NCBI GenBank assembly: GCA_937867175.1
Contig: CALMKG010000310.1
Coordinates: 1-41,676, forward strand
Direction: 5' to 3'
Length of the DNA: 41,676 bases
From: an uncultured Propionibacterium sp.
Lineage (GTDB): Bacteria; Actinomycetota; Actinomycetes; Propionibacteriales; Propionibacteriaceae
In this document: positions 27,001-33,666 of the stretch, one piece after another
Numbering within the stretch: the first letter of the stretch is position 1
Layout of the letters: every line of letters begins with the position of its first letter
Notes under the pieces: generated by a model
Databases searched by the model: none
What the model saw: the letters and a program-made list of their open reading frames with translations, nothing else
Told to the model about the DNA's origin: nothing
Made by a program: the position numbers and the translations under genes

Positions 27001-27472
27001 TGAAGGCCAGCTGCAGCATCTGCGCGAAGACGTCTTTTCGGACCGAGATCTTGTCGTCGGGAATCGGCAGACCGCCCTGCGAGATGTGGAAGACGCCTGC
27101 GGTGGTGCGCCGGTCGTTGGCCGGGTTGTGCAGGACGCCGTTCGCGAGCCGGTAGCTCGCCAGCAGCGGCGAGTGGAACTCGTCGCCATCGAACGGCAGA
27201 CTCAGTCCGCGGGCGAGCCCCGCCTGGTCGAGGATGAGCGTCTGGTGCGGCAGTTGGGGCTGCACCGATGCGTCCGACAAGTAGTCATCCAGGAAGTCTT
27301 GGATGCGCTGGTCAGCCGGGCAGAGCCGATCGGACAGACGGCGCGAGAGCTCACGCTGCCGGGCGAGCAGCGGCTCCGCGAGCCCGATCTCGCCCTCCGT
27401 GCCTTCGGTGAAGGGCAGCTCGAGCAAGGCCAGTCGAAGGTTGATCGCGGCGTTCAAGGTATCGGAGGTCAT
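24071..27472 (-). CDS. Probable pyrophosphate-type PEP carboxykinase (PEP carboxytransphosphorylase)
   Basis: This 1133-residue cytoplasmic protein has no signal peptide or membrane segment. Its size and sequence style match the PPi-type PEP carboxykinase described in Propionibacterium and Entamoeba (EC 4.1.1.38), which interconverts PEP, CO2 and Pi with oxaloacetate and PPi. The family has almost no overall similarity to ATP- or GTP-PEPCK but keeps active-site elements. Two can be pointed to. NYFGYCKKEVKTQLSYAANLL (Lys319-Lys320) recalls the metal-binding YxGxxKK of ATP-PEPCK. A P-loop-like SGGGKSEISK (residues 469-478, Lys473) follows, in the same order as in PEPCK. The ATG at 27472 is chosen because the conserved-looking LNAAINLRLALLELPF follows at once; an earlier in-frame start at 27532 looks like non-coding sequence. 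A hairpin and an 11-bp tandem repeat lie upstream. The assignment is by recognition and motif order, not alignment. Confidence 0.75.
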   Translation of the reverse strand: MTSDTLNAAINLRLALLELPFTEGTEGEIGLAEPLLARQRELSRRLSDRLCPADQRIQDFLDDYLSDASVQPQLPHQTLILDQAGLARGLSLPFDGDEFHSPLLASYRLANGVLHNPANDRRTTAGVFHISQGGLPIPDDKISVRKDVFAQMLQLAFKAPYEDMVLPYTANQATPAACFVSLMMRPLVVPAVPGRGPAKTMETRFIVPGGLVCNLDFVEGIFGNAGDPQLPENDAALDPNGWSGHTGCVILAPHLTKVTKKSLGMPHWDDATERERRDGQCWQDEDERYNGGQAFKLCARDERGVMVTVIADNYFGYCKKEVKTQLSYAANLLGCAEEEHAGGARIFPTYNAGQEFLDKYTPDSYRIEDVLARDPDRFDPQPEGHAFDRLHPHLVLVPGGATYSMRNQTISWTDSDDQVQTIKLLTGKVYITPIGYRVYAKHRESDETQWHLIDVSPISTECHKPATVSGGGKSEISKSLSDAFVFGNTYAANYEEDMRHVQRLLDSDFSDRFANPEYNGKDRRPIMSSRRSLGSVIKLLTPSSAYHDDYNHYLRSIPAHVKELLFTVKRFYKPEWGDDWRSHFSVGIMNGRPGNALRLDGEKIIANQLRVGFQPDGSWRLFSLRPDFSPALKVQTEDDITASTVCLPFQKAPEGFGNQGGLSRKFVENCEQLLFQRPDDAINRGYDKQAEIDLSQPGTFISNFEPLTHEAARDLMGSAQAFSEYTEPMKNLIRRVAQLTDDASPQFWIASDQPRIVDGKRSKNPRYLQIRPDVANPKATAAAELASKLVRQLPTTSVAPMPVDIVAAGRRNNPPEEGVPPLCVYNPLHYMELPELFMEFIASMTGKSPSTTGAGSEGALTKGPFNALLPIVDLNNNFLAYALTGYDGWLSSAGYIGPKVRVNHDISMLIPEIFCRMSPDERRAPTLIADGYLEKVEDFDYEGRRVLASRLGFRMNERFATTYFGRIFLHPDVVFTEDMLRPELQDEAVFAESMDVIVTTHQRVAQAYFDDGGIELAVPPLKGLLEIMANGQTAEGWKLDTPEFRELFTRESVLASDWYAARLDAKRDLDVAHQQRGLDRLREFSSAEGNYRVAHRMNLDVRIAEAEAELARMTAADYRESLVGTIGRQAQFG

Positions 27473-27552
27473 GGCGCCCAGTTTTCCAGATCGCCCGCAG
27501 CGTGGAGAGCTTCGCCTCAACAAGCCTGTCAAATGGTTGGTGTTGCCAAGCA

Positions 27553-27585
27553 GTTGCCATCATCTGGGGCTGATGATTCGGCAAC
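27553..27585 (-). promoter_or_regulatory. 12-bp stem-loop upstream of the PPi-PEPCK candidate
   Basis: GTTGCC-ATCATC (27553-27564) pairs with GATGAT (27572-27577) and GGCAAC (27580-27585), leaving a seven-base loop and a two-base bulge. It lies 80 bases before the PPi-PEPCK start and 149 bases after the stop of the preceding gene, all on the minus strand. It could be a terminator for that gene, a 5' leader structure, or an operator. A TTGACA -35-like hexamer is found at 27532-27527 on the minus strand, but no good -10 follows it. Confidence 0.55.
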
Positions 27586-27660
27586 GGCCGCGGGAATAGG
27601 GAACTTCGGCTGCTCACAGTGTCGTCCACAGGCGACGTCGACGAGTGCACAGCGCCTTCC

Positions 27661-27682
27661 GGTTGTCCCCAGGTTGTCCCCA
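27661..27682. repeat. Perfect 11-bp tandem repeat upstream of the PPi-PEPCK candidate
   Basis: GGTTGTCCCCA occurs twice head to tail (27661-27671 and 27672-27682), so the copies sit one helical turn apart on the same DNA face. It lies about 190 bases upstream of the PPi-PEPCK start in the 261-base gap. Direct repeats with this spacing are typical of activator sites. Nearby TCGTCCACA (27622-27630) and TGTGGATCG (27688-27696) look loosely like DnaA boxes. Confidence 0.6.
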
Positions 27683-27733
27683 ATGGCTGTGGATCGTGGG
27701 CGGCAGACAGGGATCAACCACTAGCTGGGCCGC

Positions 27734-28390
27734 TCACACGGCCAACGACCGGGCCCGCAGTTTCGCCAACCCCGAGACCGGTCCGCTGAACCGCACCTCC
27801 GCGGCTCGCTCGCGTCCGAACAGCCAAAGCACGAGTTCGCTCGGCTCGCCGCTGACTGTGACCGGGGCACGGCCGGTCGCCACCACCGCCAGCTCGTCGG
27901 TTGGACGCCCGTCCCGCACGCGCTGCAAGAGCACACCGACCCGCACGCCCCGCAGTCGCCGGGTGGCCAGCTTGATCGCGGCATCCCAGAGCAGGTCGTC
28001 GGTCTCGGCGCCCAGCACCCGAGGGCGGACATCGAACGAACCGCCCCGCCGGAGGTCCTCGTGATGGACGAAGAACTCCAGTGCATTCGCTCGCTCGTCC
28101 ACGGCAGGCACCCGCATCGGGTTGAGTCGGCCCGGGCCCTGGGCCACCATGGCAACCAGTTGGTCGAAATCGGTCTCGGCCATCAGCTTGGCCATCCGGC
28201 GTTCCGCGGTGGGCTTGAGCGCCGGTACCGCGATGCCCGCGGCCGCGACCGGATCGCTCTCACGAAGGTGCAGATGCGCAGCCAAGTGGAAGGCGGTCCA
28301 ACCGGCGCACAGGGTGGGGGCGTCCGGGCCGAGCGTCGACATCAGTTCGCACAGTTCTTGGCGCTCAGATCGAGCCAGGGAGATGCTCAT
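27734..28390 (-). CDS. TIGR03085-type actinobacterial protein (DinB/mycothiol maleylpyruvate isomerase-like fold)
   Basis: This 218-residue protein resembles the actinobacterial TIGR03085 family, related to DinB and mycothiol-dependent maleylpyruvate isomerase four-helix bundles. Putative metal-binding histidines occur in AFHLAAHLHLRE and in EFFVHHEDLRR. The segment WTAFHLAAHLH, preceded by LCAGW, is the usual start of the fold. The C-terminal half (GRAPVTVSGEPSELVLWLFGR) resembles the SCP2/MDMPI C-terminal domain that accompanies these bundles. The biological role of this family is not known; a mycothiol-dependent reaction is only a guess from relatives. The start codon looks leaderless, with TAAGTT six bases upstream. 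It is divergent from the DUF6394-like/channel pair. Confidence 0.8.
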   Translation of the reverse strand: MSISLARSERQELCELMSTLGPDAPTLCAGWTAFHLAAHLHLRESDPVAAAGIAVPALKPTAERRMAKLMAETDFDQLVAMVAQGPGRLNPMRVPAVDERANALEFFVHHEDLRRGGSFDVRPRVLGAETDDLLWDAAIKLATRRLRGVRVGVLLQRVRDGRPTDELAVVATGRAPVTVSGEPSELVLWLFGRERAAEVRFSGPVSGLAKLRARSLAV

Positions 28391-28396
28391 GGACCA

Positions 28397-28402
28397 AACT
28401 TA
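28397..28402 (-). promoter_or_regulatory. -10 hexamer TAAGTT before the TIGR03085-type gene (probable leaderless start)
   Basis: On the minus strand TAAGTT is followed by TGGTCC and then the ATG, so the message would begin at the start codon. A TTGAGC hexamer 19 bases upstream (28427-28422) may act as a -35 element, though the spacing is long. Confidence 0.55.
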
Positions 28403-28452
28403 ATCGTCGACCGATCCGACGGCTCAATGACCGGCCACAAGGCGCAGATTCA

Positions 28453-28467
28453 GCCTTAGGCTAAGGC
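28453..28467. promoter_or_regulatory. GCCTTAG-G-CTAAGGC palindrome, DtxR/IdeR-like core
   Basis: A perfect seven-plus-seven palindrome with a single central base lies 30 bases before the start of the small membrane protein gene. Its central nine bases, TTAGGCTAA, equal the centre of the DtxR/IdeR iron box, but the flanking TTAGG/CCTAA arms are missing, so assignment to that regulator is weak. The position is right for an operator of the channel operon. Confidence 0.45.
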
Positions 28468-28496
28468 AGTCTCAGCCCGTAGTCCCTGGAGGACAC

Positions 28497-28880
28497 ATGA
28501 ACCTGGAGAAAGTCGTCTTCGGCTTCTTCATCACCCTCGCCGCCGCCCTCAACTTCGGTTTCTGGACGGGCCCCATCGACAACGTGATGGTGCACAACGG
28601 CGCAGAGCTTGCGGCAGCCCTGGTGGCGAGCCTGGTGGCCACCGTCCTCAAGTTCGGAGACCGCACCCAGCTGGGGGCCGTCCACTTGGCCACCAGCCTG
28701 GTGGCCGACCTGCAGTTGGTGGTCGCGGCCATCGTCTGGGTCTGGGCCCACGAAATGACCAGCGACGGTATGACGCCCGCGCACATGTCGATCGTGGTCT
28801 CGATGTCTGGCGGTGCACTGTTGGCCAACTTCATCTCGGTGGTGCTGATGGTCAGCGAAATCGTGCAGGTCCGGCGCTGA
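28497..28880 (+). CDS. Small four-helix membrane protein (DUF6394-like), partner of the potassium channel
   Basis: This 127-residue protein is almost entirely hydrophobic, with about four helices: KVVFGFFITLAAALNFGFWTG, ELAAALVASLVATVLKFG, LATSLVADLQLVVAAIVWVWA and ISVVLMVSEIVQV near the C-terminus. It has a strong GGAGG (28488-28492) four bases before the ATG. I believe it belongs to DUF6394, a family often found beside TrkA-domain potassium channels, but I cannot confirm this without a profile search. The next gene begins 11 bases later and encodes such a channel. A regulatory or auxiliary subunit role is therefore plausible. No catalytic motif is visible. Confidence 0.7.
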   Translation: MNLEKVVFGFFITLAAALNFGFWTGPIDNVMVHNGAELAAALVASLVATVLKFGDRTQLGAVHLATSLVADLQLVVAAIVWVWAHEMTSDGMTPAHMSIVVSMSGGALLANFISVVLMVSEIVQVRR

Positions 28881-28891
28881 GCTGAGTTCCG

Positions 28892-30727
28892 ATGCCCTCC
28901 CATACCGCAGCCACGCGTCAAGCGGTGCTGAGCGACGTCTTCTACCTGGTCCTGCGAAGGATGAGGTTCCCGCTGCTGCTGGTTATCGGGGTGTACACGT
29001 TCTGCACGGCCGGGCTGTCCATGATCCCCGGGACCGACGCCAACGGAGATCCGACCGCACCGCTCACCGTCTTCGAAGCGTTCTACGTGGTCAGTTACAC
29101 CTCGACGACCATCGGCTTCGGCGAGGTACCTGGTCCGTACAACGCCGCGCAGCGGATGTGGATGACCATGACCATCTACGTCTCGGTGGCTGTATGGACC
29201 TATTCGCTGTTCAACGTCATCGCGCTCCTGCAAGACCAGGGATTCCAGAACGCGGTGAAGATCTCGCGGTTCGCGCGTCGTGTCGGGCAGATGCGTCAAC
29301 CCTTCTACATCGTCTGTGGCATCGGCGAGACCGGACGCCTGGTCTGCCACGGGCTGGACCACCTGGGGCTGCGTTTCGTCGCGATCGATGAGGACCCGTT
29401 GCGCATCCAAGAGATGCGACTGGACGAGTTCTCGCTCGACCCTCCGGCGGTCGAAGGGGACGCCAGCCAGCCGGGGCTGCTCGAGCATGCCGGCCTGCTG
29501 AACCCGAACTGTCGGGGTGTGGTCGCCCTGACCGATGACGATCGCAGCAACCAGGCGATCGCGGTCACCGTCCGGCTGCTGTCGCCGCGGGTGCCGGTGC
29601 TGGCCCGCATTCGCAACGCCGAGACCGAGACCCACATCGGTGTCTTCGGCGGTGACGTGGTCATCAACCCGTTCGAGAGGTTCGCTGAGTACCTGGCGGC
29701 GGCCATCGCCGCTCCCGAACGCTATCGGCTGCGCGAGATGCTGACCGCGCTGGCGGGCGCCCCGATCATTCCCCTAACCAGGCCCCCGAAGGGCCACTGG
29801 ATCATGTGTGGCTACGGACGTTTCGGGCACGCGGTCACCGAGTCATTGCGTGCCGCCGGCATGGACATCAGCGTGGTCGACAACCTGCACTTCGACGAGG
29901 GCGGAGTGGACGTCAGAGGCACCGGGATCAGCAGCGAAGACCTGAAGGCGGCGGGTATCGACCGGGCGGTTGGTTTGGTGACCGGCAACGCGTCCGACAC
30001 GAAGAACCTCGCCATCGCGGTGACCGCCCGAGCACTCAACCACAACCTCTACATCATCAACCGGCAGAACCAGCTGAACAACGGCCCGCTCTTCGAGGCG
30101 TTCCACCAAGACCTTCTGATGGTGCCGAGCCGCGTCGTGGCGCAGGAGTTCCTGGCCCGCATCACGACCCCCATGCTCAGCCGTTTCCTGCGGCTGATTC
30201 CCCAGCTCAGCGAGGCGCGCAGCGCAGCCATCTACGCCGAGCTGGCGAAGCTCGACCCGGGGCGTCACCCCGAGGTCTGGGATCTGACGATATCTCCGCA
30301 GTGCTCGCCGGCCGCAGCCGAACTGACCCAGGCCGGCGGCCGGTTCACCGTGGGTCATCTGCGGGCCGATCCGTTCGATCGGGGCCGCCGGATGGGCCTG
30401 ATGGTCCTGCTGGTGCGGCGTGGCAACACGAGCTTCCAGTTGCCAACGGACGATTTCCTGCTGCAACTCGGCGATCGCCTGCTGCTCGCCGGGTCGCCGC
30501 GGGCGAAACGTCATGTCGAGCTGACCTTGGACAACCCCAACCACCTGAACTACGTCCTCACCGGTCAGGAGAGCCGCGGGGGAGCCGTCTGGCGCTGGCT
30601 GACCCGCAAGCACCCGCCGGAGGTCGTGCCGTTGCCGAGCCCCCAAGAGGTGCTCCCGCCGCTGACACAAGACGTGGGGCCCGATGACCTGAACCACGAC
30701 TTCAACACTTTCGACTACCGGGGCTGA
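28892..30727 (+). CDS. Two-helix potassium channel with two RCK (TrkA-N/TrkA-C) domains
   Basis: This 611-residue protein combines a channel pore and two cytoplasmic regulatory modules. Helix one spans about residues 26-46 and helix two about 90-113. Between them the pore loop carries TSTTIGFGE (residues 70-78), a variant of the TVGYGD potassium selectivity filter with Phe for Tyr and Glu for Asp. The first Rossmann RCK domain starts at YIVCGIGETGRLV (near 139), the second at WIMCGYGRFGHAV (near 302). A TrkA-C-like segment (LGDRLLLAGSPRAKRHVEL) ends the structured part before a proline-rich tail. Ligands of such domains include NAD(H), nucleotides, Ca2+ or c-di-AMP; which applies here is unknown. 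It is probably co-transcribed with the preceding small membrane protein. Confidence 0.88.
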   Translation: MPSHTAATRQAVLSDVFYLVLRRMRFPLLLVIGVYTFCTAGLSMIPGTDANGDPTAPLTVFEAFYVVSYTSTTIGFGEVPGPYNAAQRMWMTMTIYVSVAVWTYSLFNVIALLQDQGFQNAVKISRFARRVGQMRQPFYIVCGIGETGRLVCHGLDHLGLRFVAIDEDPLRIQEMRLDEFSLDPPAVEGDASQPGLLEHAGLLNPNCRGVVALTDDDRSNQAIAVTVRLLSPRVPVLARIRNAETETHIGVFGGDVVINPFERFAEYLAAAIAAPERYRLREMLTALAGAPIIPLTRPPKGHWIMCGYGRFGHAVTESLRAAGMDISVVDNLHFDEGGVDVRGTGISSEDLKAAGIDRAVGLVTGNASDTKNLAIAVTARALNHNLYIINRQNQLNNGPLFEAFHQDLLMVPSRVVAQEFLARITTPMLSRFLRLIPQLSEARSAAIYAELAKLDPGRHPEVWDLTISPQCSPAAAELTQAGGRFTVGHLRADPFDRGRRMGLMVLLVRRGNTSFQLPTDDFLLQLGDRLLLAGSPRAKRHVELTLDNPNHLNYVLTGQESRGGAVWRWLTRKHPPEVVPLPSPQEVLPPLTQDVGPDDLNHDFNTFDYRG

Positions 30728-30782
30728 TGCCGGCCGGGTGTCGAGGGCTTACCGGATCAGCGGGACGATGGCCGGTGGTCCG

Positions 30783-30798
30783 GGCAGGGTAGCCTGCC
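30783..30798. promoter_or_regulatory. Small inverted repeat GGCAGG-gtag-CCTGCC before the TauE/SafE gene
   Basis: A perfect six-base stem with a four-base loop sits 21 bases before the GTG start at 30819 and 56 bases after the channel stop. It may be a terminator hairpin for the channel operon or an operator. TAGCCT (30790-30795) inside it fits TANNNT, so it might overlap the exporter promoter. Confidence 0.35.
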
Positions 30799-30818
30799 AA
30801 GGTCGAGGGGAGCTTGCC

Positions 30819-31565
30819 GTGGTCTGGACATGGGTGCCGATGGTGATCGCTGCCTTGATCGTGGGCATCGCGAAAACTAGCTTCGGCGGCCTCGGCTCGA
30901 TCGCCGTGGCGCTGCTGGCGTTCGTGATGCCCACCAAGGAGTCCACCGCCGCTGCACTGTTGCTGTTGATCGTCGGTGACATCGTGGCGGTGCTGCGCTA
31001 CCGAAGTAACGCCGACTGGGGTCTGCTCAAGGGGCTGCTGCCCGCGGTGGTTCCCGGTCTGCTGCTCGGCGCGGTCTTCATCTGGGCGGTGGACGACCTC
31101 GTGCTGCGCCGGTCGATCGGCGCGCTGCTGCTCGTCTCGGTCCTGGTGCAGCTGGCGACCAAGCTGCGCGCCCCGAAGTCGACGCAGCTGTCGGACGACA
31201 ACCACCGTCCACCACGGGCCCTCACCATCGGGGCCGGTATGGCCGCTGGCTTCACGACCATGGCGGCCAACGCCGCCGGCCCGGTGACCGCGCTCTACCT
31301 GCAGCTGTCGCGGGTCGACAAGATGCGATTCCTGGGCACCTCGGCGTGGTTCTACTTCATCGTCAACCTTTCGAAGACACCGCTCAGTGCGTCCTTGGGG
31401 CTGTTCACGCCTCGGGTGCTGTCGTCGGCTGTGGTTCTGGTGCCGGTGGTCTTGGTCGGCACGGTGATCGGCGTCCAAGTAGTCCGGCGGGTTGACCAGC
31501 GGGCCTTCGACCTACTGACGCTCGCCACCTCGGTGGTGGCCGCCGGGGCCCTGATCGTGCTGTGA
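30819..31565 (+). CDS. TauE/SafE-family membrane exporter
   Basis: This 248-residue polytopic protein has the two-repeat arrangement of the TauE/SafE family (probable sulfite, sulfoacetate or other anion exporters). The first repeat reads VGIAKTSFGGLGSIAVALLAFVMPTKESTAAALLLLIVGD. The second repeat has GMAAGFTTMAANAAGPVTALYLQLSR. Both carry the conserved small-residue and proline pattern. The GTG at 30819 is chosen because GAGGGGAG (30805-30812) lies six bases upstream; a frame-open ATG at 30738 would put charged, non-family sequence before the first helix. The substrate cannot be inferred, and no sulfur genes are adjacent. Confidence 0.88.
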   Translation: MVWTWVPMVIAALIVGIAKTSFGGLGSIAVALLAFVMPTKESTAAALLLLIVGDIVAVLRYRSNADWGLLKGLLPAVVPGLLLGAVFIWAVDDLVLRRSIGALLLVSVLVQLATKLRAPKSTQLSDDNHRPPRALTIGAGMAAGFTTMAANAAGPVTALYLQLSRVDKMRFLGTSAWFYFIVNLSKTPLSASLGLFTPRVLSSAVVLVPVVLVGTVIGVQVVRRVDQRAFDLLTLATSVVAAGALIVL

Positions 31566-31602
31566 CGGCAGGAGTCGACGATGGCGTTTCCGAATGCCGG
31601 GG

Positions 31603-32055
31603 TCAGCCGTCGACGCCGGGGCTGACGGCGCCTGACCCGCGGTCGAGTTCGGTGATCAAGGCGTCGGTGATGCGACGTTGTTGGTCGCACTGCTGCAACT
31701 CGCTGGCGTACAGCTGTGTGGTGTCGTCCCTGGCTTGGGCGACCACGGTGTTCGCATCGGCGCACGGTGGGATCGGACCGGTGTTGAGGGCCCGGTGCAG
31801 TGCTTGTAGGAGGGCCTCCTGGTGGGCCAGCGGGTAGTCGACGGTGCGCACCTCGCCTTCTTCCTCTTCCACTCGCCGGACGGTGCCGTCGGTGATTGAG
31901 ACGGTCCAGGTGACTCGCCAGGCCGACTCGTGGGGGAAGCCGACGCTCCAGATCACTGTCGCGTGGGTGTAGTTGGGGCGCGCACCGCCGCTGCAAGCGG
32001 TGATGGCCAGCAGCGTGCCGATGAGCAGGCCGATCAGGGCAATTTTGGGTTTCAT
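31603..32055 (-). CDS. Small lipoprotein of unknown function
   Basis: This 150-residue protein has a signal peptide with lipobox AITAC, giving a lipidated Cys21. The mature part holds one compact domain (VIWSVGFPHESAWRVTWTVSITDGTVRRVEEEEGE), then a helical region with CADANTVVAQARDDTTQLYASELQQCDQQRRI. The two mature cysteines could pair. I do not recognise the family. It starts seven bases after the GH13 gene stop, with GAGGG as ribosome binding site inside the end of that gene, so the two are likely co-transcribed. Why a cytoplasmic glycosidase and a lipoprotein would share a message is unclear. Confidence 0.75.
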   Translation of the reverse strand: MKPKIALIGLLIGTLLAITACSGGARPNYTHATVIWSVGFPHESAWRVTWTVSITDGTVRRVEEEEGEVRTVDYPLAHQEALLQALHRALNTGPIPPCADANTVVAQARDDTTQLYASELQQCDQQRRITDALITELDRGSGAVSPGVDG

Positions 32056-32062
32056 GTAGCCC

Positions 32063-33589
32063 TCAGTGGACGCGCTTGTAGGGGGTGTAACCGTGGTGCG
32101 GTGTCGTGCGCGGGGCGAGGATGACCACCTGCTGCGGCGCCAAATCGATGGTGATCATGCCGTGGTAGTTGCGGTGGTGCCGACCGGTGAGGAGGTCGTC
32201 CATGCCTGCGATGTCCATCAGCTTCGAGTCTGGCAGCAGCACCGTCTCGAGCACCGGTTCGGACGATGGGTTGACCAACACGACCACGATGTCCGCGGCC
32301 CGGTCGGTGTGGCGTTCGAAACCCAGCAGCCGGTCGGTCTCCAGCCAGCGCAGATCGCCGACGCGCAGCGCGCGGCAGTCGCGTCGTAGTTCGATCAGTT
32401 GCCGGTGCAGGCCGAGGGTGGGGTTGTCGTCGTTGACCAGGTCCCAGCGCAGCGGGGCCCGGTTGGCGGGGTCGGAACCGCCTGTCTGACCGAGCTCGGA
32501 ACCGTAGTAGAGGTTGACTGCGCCGGGCAGGGTGAACTGCAGGATGGTCGCCAGTCGGCGGGCGGCGGCGTCGGGGACGGTCTCGGTGACGCGGGCCACG
32601 TCGTGGTTGTCGAGGTAGATCCAGCACTTGAGCAGGTGCTCAAAGTCGGCGTCGGCGTACAGGCGCTGCAGCATTCGCTGCGCATGGCTTGGGGTGATGT
32701 CGTGGTTGGCGGTCATCAAGATGATCTCGCGCAACGTGAATGCCAGCACGGCGTCGAGTGCGGGGAACCACTCGGCCGGATAGTTGCAGACCTCGCCGAG
32801 CACCAGCGAGCCGGGCTTCTCGTCGTGGGCGGCAGCGGTGAGTTCAGCCAGGTGGGCCGTGCCGATCTCGAATGCGACGTCGAGCCGCCAGCCGTCGACG
32901 CCGTCGCGCAGCCAGCTCCGGACGACCGAGTCGGACTTCTCCCACAGGTGCTCGCGGACCGCAGGCTCCTCGATGACCAGTTCCGGCAGGTTCACTGCCT
33001 TGGCCCAGGCACGGGCGCCGCCGGGGTAGTCGTCGTTGAAATCGAACCACCGGCGGGTGGCGGCGGCCGGGTCTGCGGCGGCGGCTCGAAACGCGGGCGA
33101 TTGGCGTCCCATGTGGTTGAAAACCCCGTCGAGGACCAGCCGCAGGCCTCGGTCGTGCAGGTCGGACGCGAGGGCTTTGACGTCGTCCCGGCTGCCGTAC
33201 TCGGGACGAACCTGCTGGTAGTCGAGGGCGTCGTAGCCGTGGTTGGTCCAGGCCAGGTGGATCGGGCACAGGTAGACCACGTCGGTGCCCAGGTCTGCGA
33301 TGTAGTCGAGGTGACGCCGCAGGCTGTCGATGTCACCGCCCCAAAAATCGAGCTCGTGCGACCAGACCTCGTGCTCGGCGAGGTAGACCCCCCGGGTGGG
33401 TGTCTCCTCCCAGCTGCGCAGTCGTTTGGGCTCGGGGTAGAGGCCTGCCTTCGCCGCCAGCCGGGCACTCGGGGCGAAACGGTCCACGATCAGCTGGTAG
33501 ACCACAGCGCCGTTGCGCCAGTCGGACTCCCGGCTCTCGTAGCGTCCGGCGAGTTGACGGTCATGGTCGTTCGCGTACTCAACGGGCAT
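32063..33589 (-). CDS. GH13 alpha-amylase-family glycosidase (neopullulanase/maltogenic type)
   Basis: This 508-residue protein has no signal peptide and should act on malto-oligosaccharides or related alpha-glucans in the cytoplasm. The barrel starts at NGAVVYQLIVDRFAPS, with FWGGDIDSLRRHLDYIADLGTDVVYLCPI next. Conserved region I is LVLDGVFNHMG. The nucleophile is Asp237 (GWRLDVAFE), the acid/base is Glu266 (VLGEV), and the third acid is Asp330 (YLDNHD). The pattern resembles GH13 subfamily 20 enzymes but lacks their N-terminal domain. A C-terminal beta domain ends the chain. The start is set at 33589 because a -10 hexamer (33602-33597) overlaps the upstream ATG at 33598, which would fall outside a message starting near 33590. 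The specific reaction is not determined. Confidence 0.88.
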   Translation of the reverse strand: MPVEYANDHDRQLAGRYESRESDWRNGAVVYQLIVDRFAPSARLAAKAGLYPEPKRLRSWEETPTRGVYLAEHEVWSHELDFWGGDIDSLRRHLDYIADLGTDVVYLCPIHLAWTNHGYDALDYQQVRPEYGSRDDVKALASDLHDRGLRLVLDGVFNHMGRQSPAFRAAAADPAAATRRWFDFNDDYPGGARAWAKAVNLPELVIEEPAVREHLWEKSDSVVRSWLRDGVDGWRLDVAFEIGTAHLAELTAAAHDEKPGSLVLGEVCNYPAEWFPALDAVLAFTLREIILMTANHDITPSHAQRMLQRLYADADFEHLLKCWIYLDNHDVARVTETVPDAAARRLATILQFTLPGAVNLYYGSELGQTGGSDPANRAPLRWDLVNDDNPTLGLHRQLIELRRDCRALRVGDLRWLETDRLLGFERHTDRAADIVVVLVNPSSEPVLETVLLPDSKLMDIAGMDDLLTGRHHRNYHGMITIDLAPQQVVILAPRTTPHHGYTPYKRVH

Positions 33590-33596
33590 GGCCCCC

Positions 33597-33602
33597 ATGT
33601 TA
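33597..33602 (-). promoter_or_regulatory. -10 hexamer TAACAT before the GH13 gene (probable leaderless start)
   Basis: On the minus strand TAACAT is followed by seven bases (GGGGGCC) and then the ATG at 33589. The G run could alternatively act as a ribosome binding site if transcription began further upstream. Confidence 0.45.
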
Positions 33603-33652
33603 TGTGGCCAGCGGTTGCTGTCGCGAAGTTAGGGGATAGCTGCCAGGTCGCC

Positions 33653-33658
33653 TAAACT
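33653..33658 (+). promoter_or_regulatory. -10 hexamer TAAACT before the L,D-transpeptidase gene (probable leaderless start)
   Basis: TAAACT is followed by eight bases (gatgcgct) and then the GTG start at 33667. There is no Shine-Dalgarno sequence. The divergent GH13 promoter is only about 50 bases away, so the two start sites are back to back. Confidence 0.55.
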
Positions 33659-33666
33659 GATGCGCT

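Noticed and set aside
27473-27532. Upstream in-frame start (27532) for the PPi-PEPCK candidate
   Set aside because: The 20 added residues are Arg/Ser/Gly-rich and unlike a folded N-terminus; the ATG at 27472 is followed at once by a coherent helix.
25346-27724. A 792-codon open frame antisense to the PPi-PEPCK candidate
   Set aside because: It lacks recognisable motifs and lies opposite a frame with coherent protein sequence, so it is a codon-bias shadow.
30738-30818. ATG start for the TauE/SafE gene
   Set aside because: GTG at 30819 has a strong ribosome binding site and begins directly before the first helix; the longer form adds a polar tail that is unlike this family.
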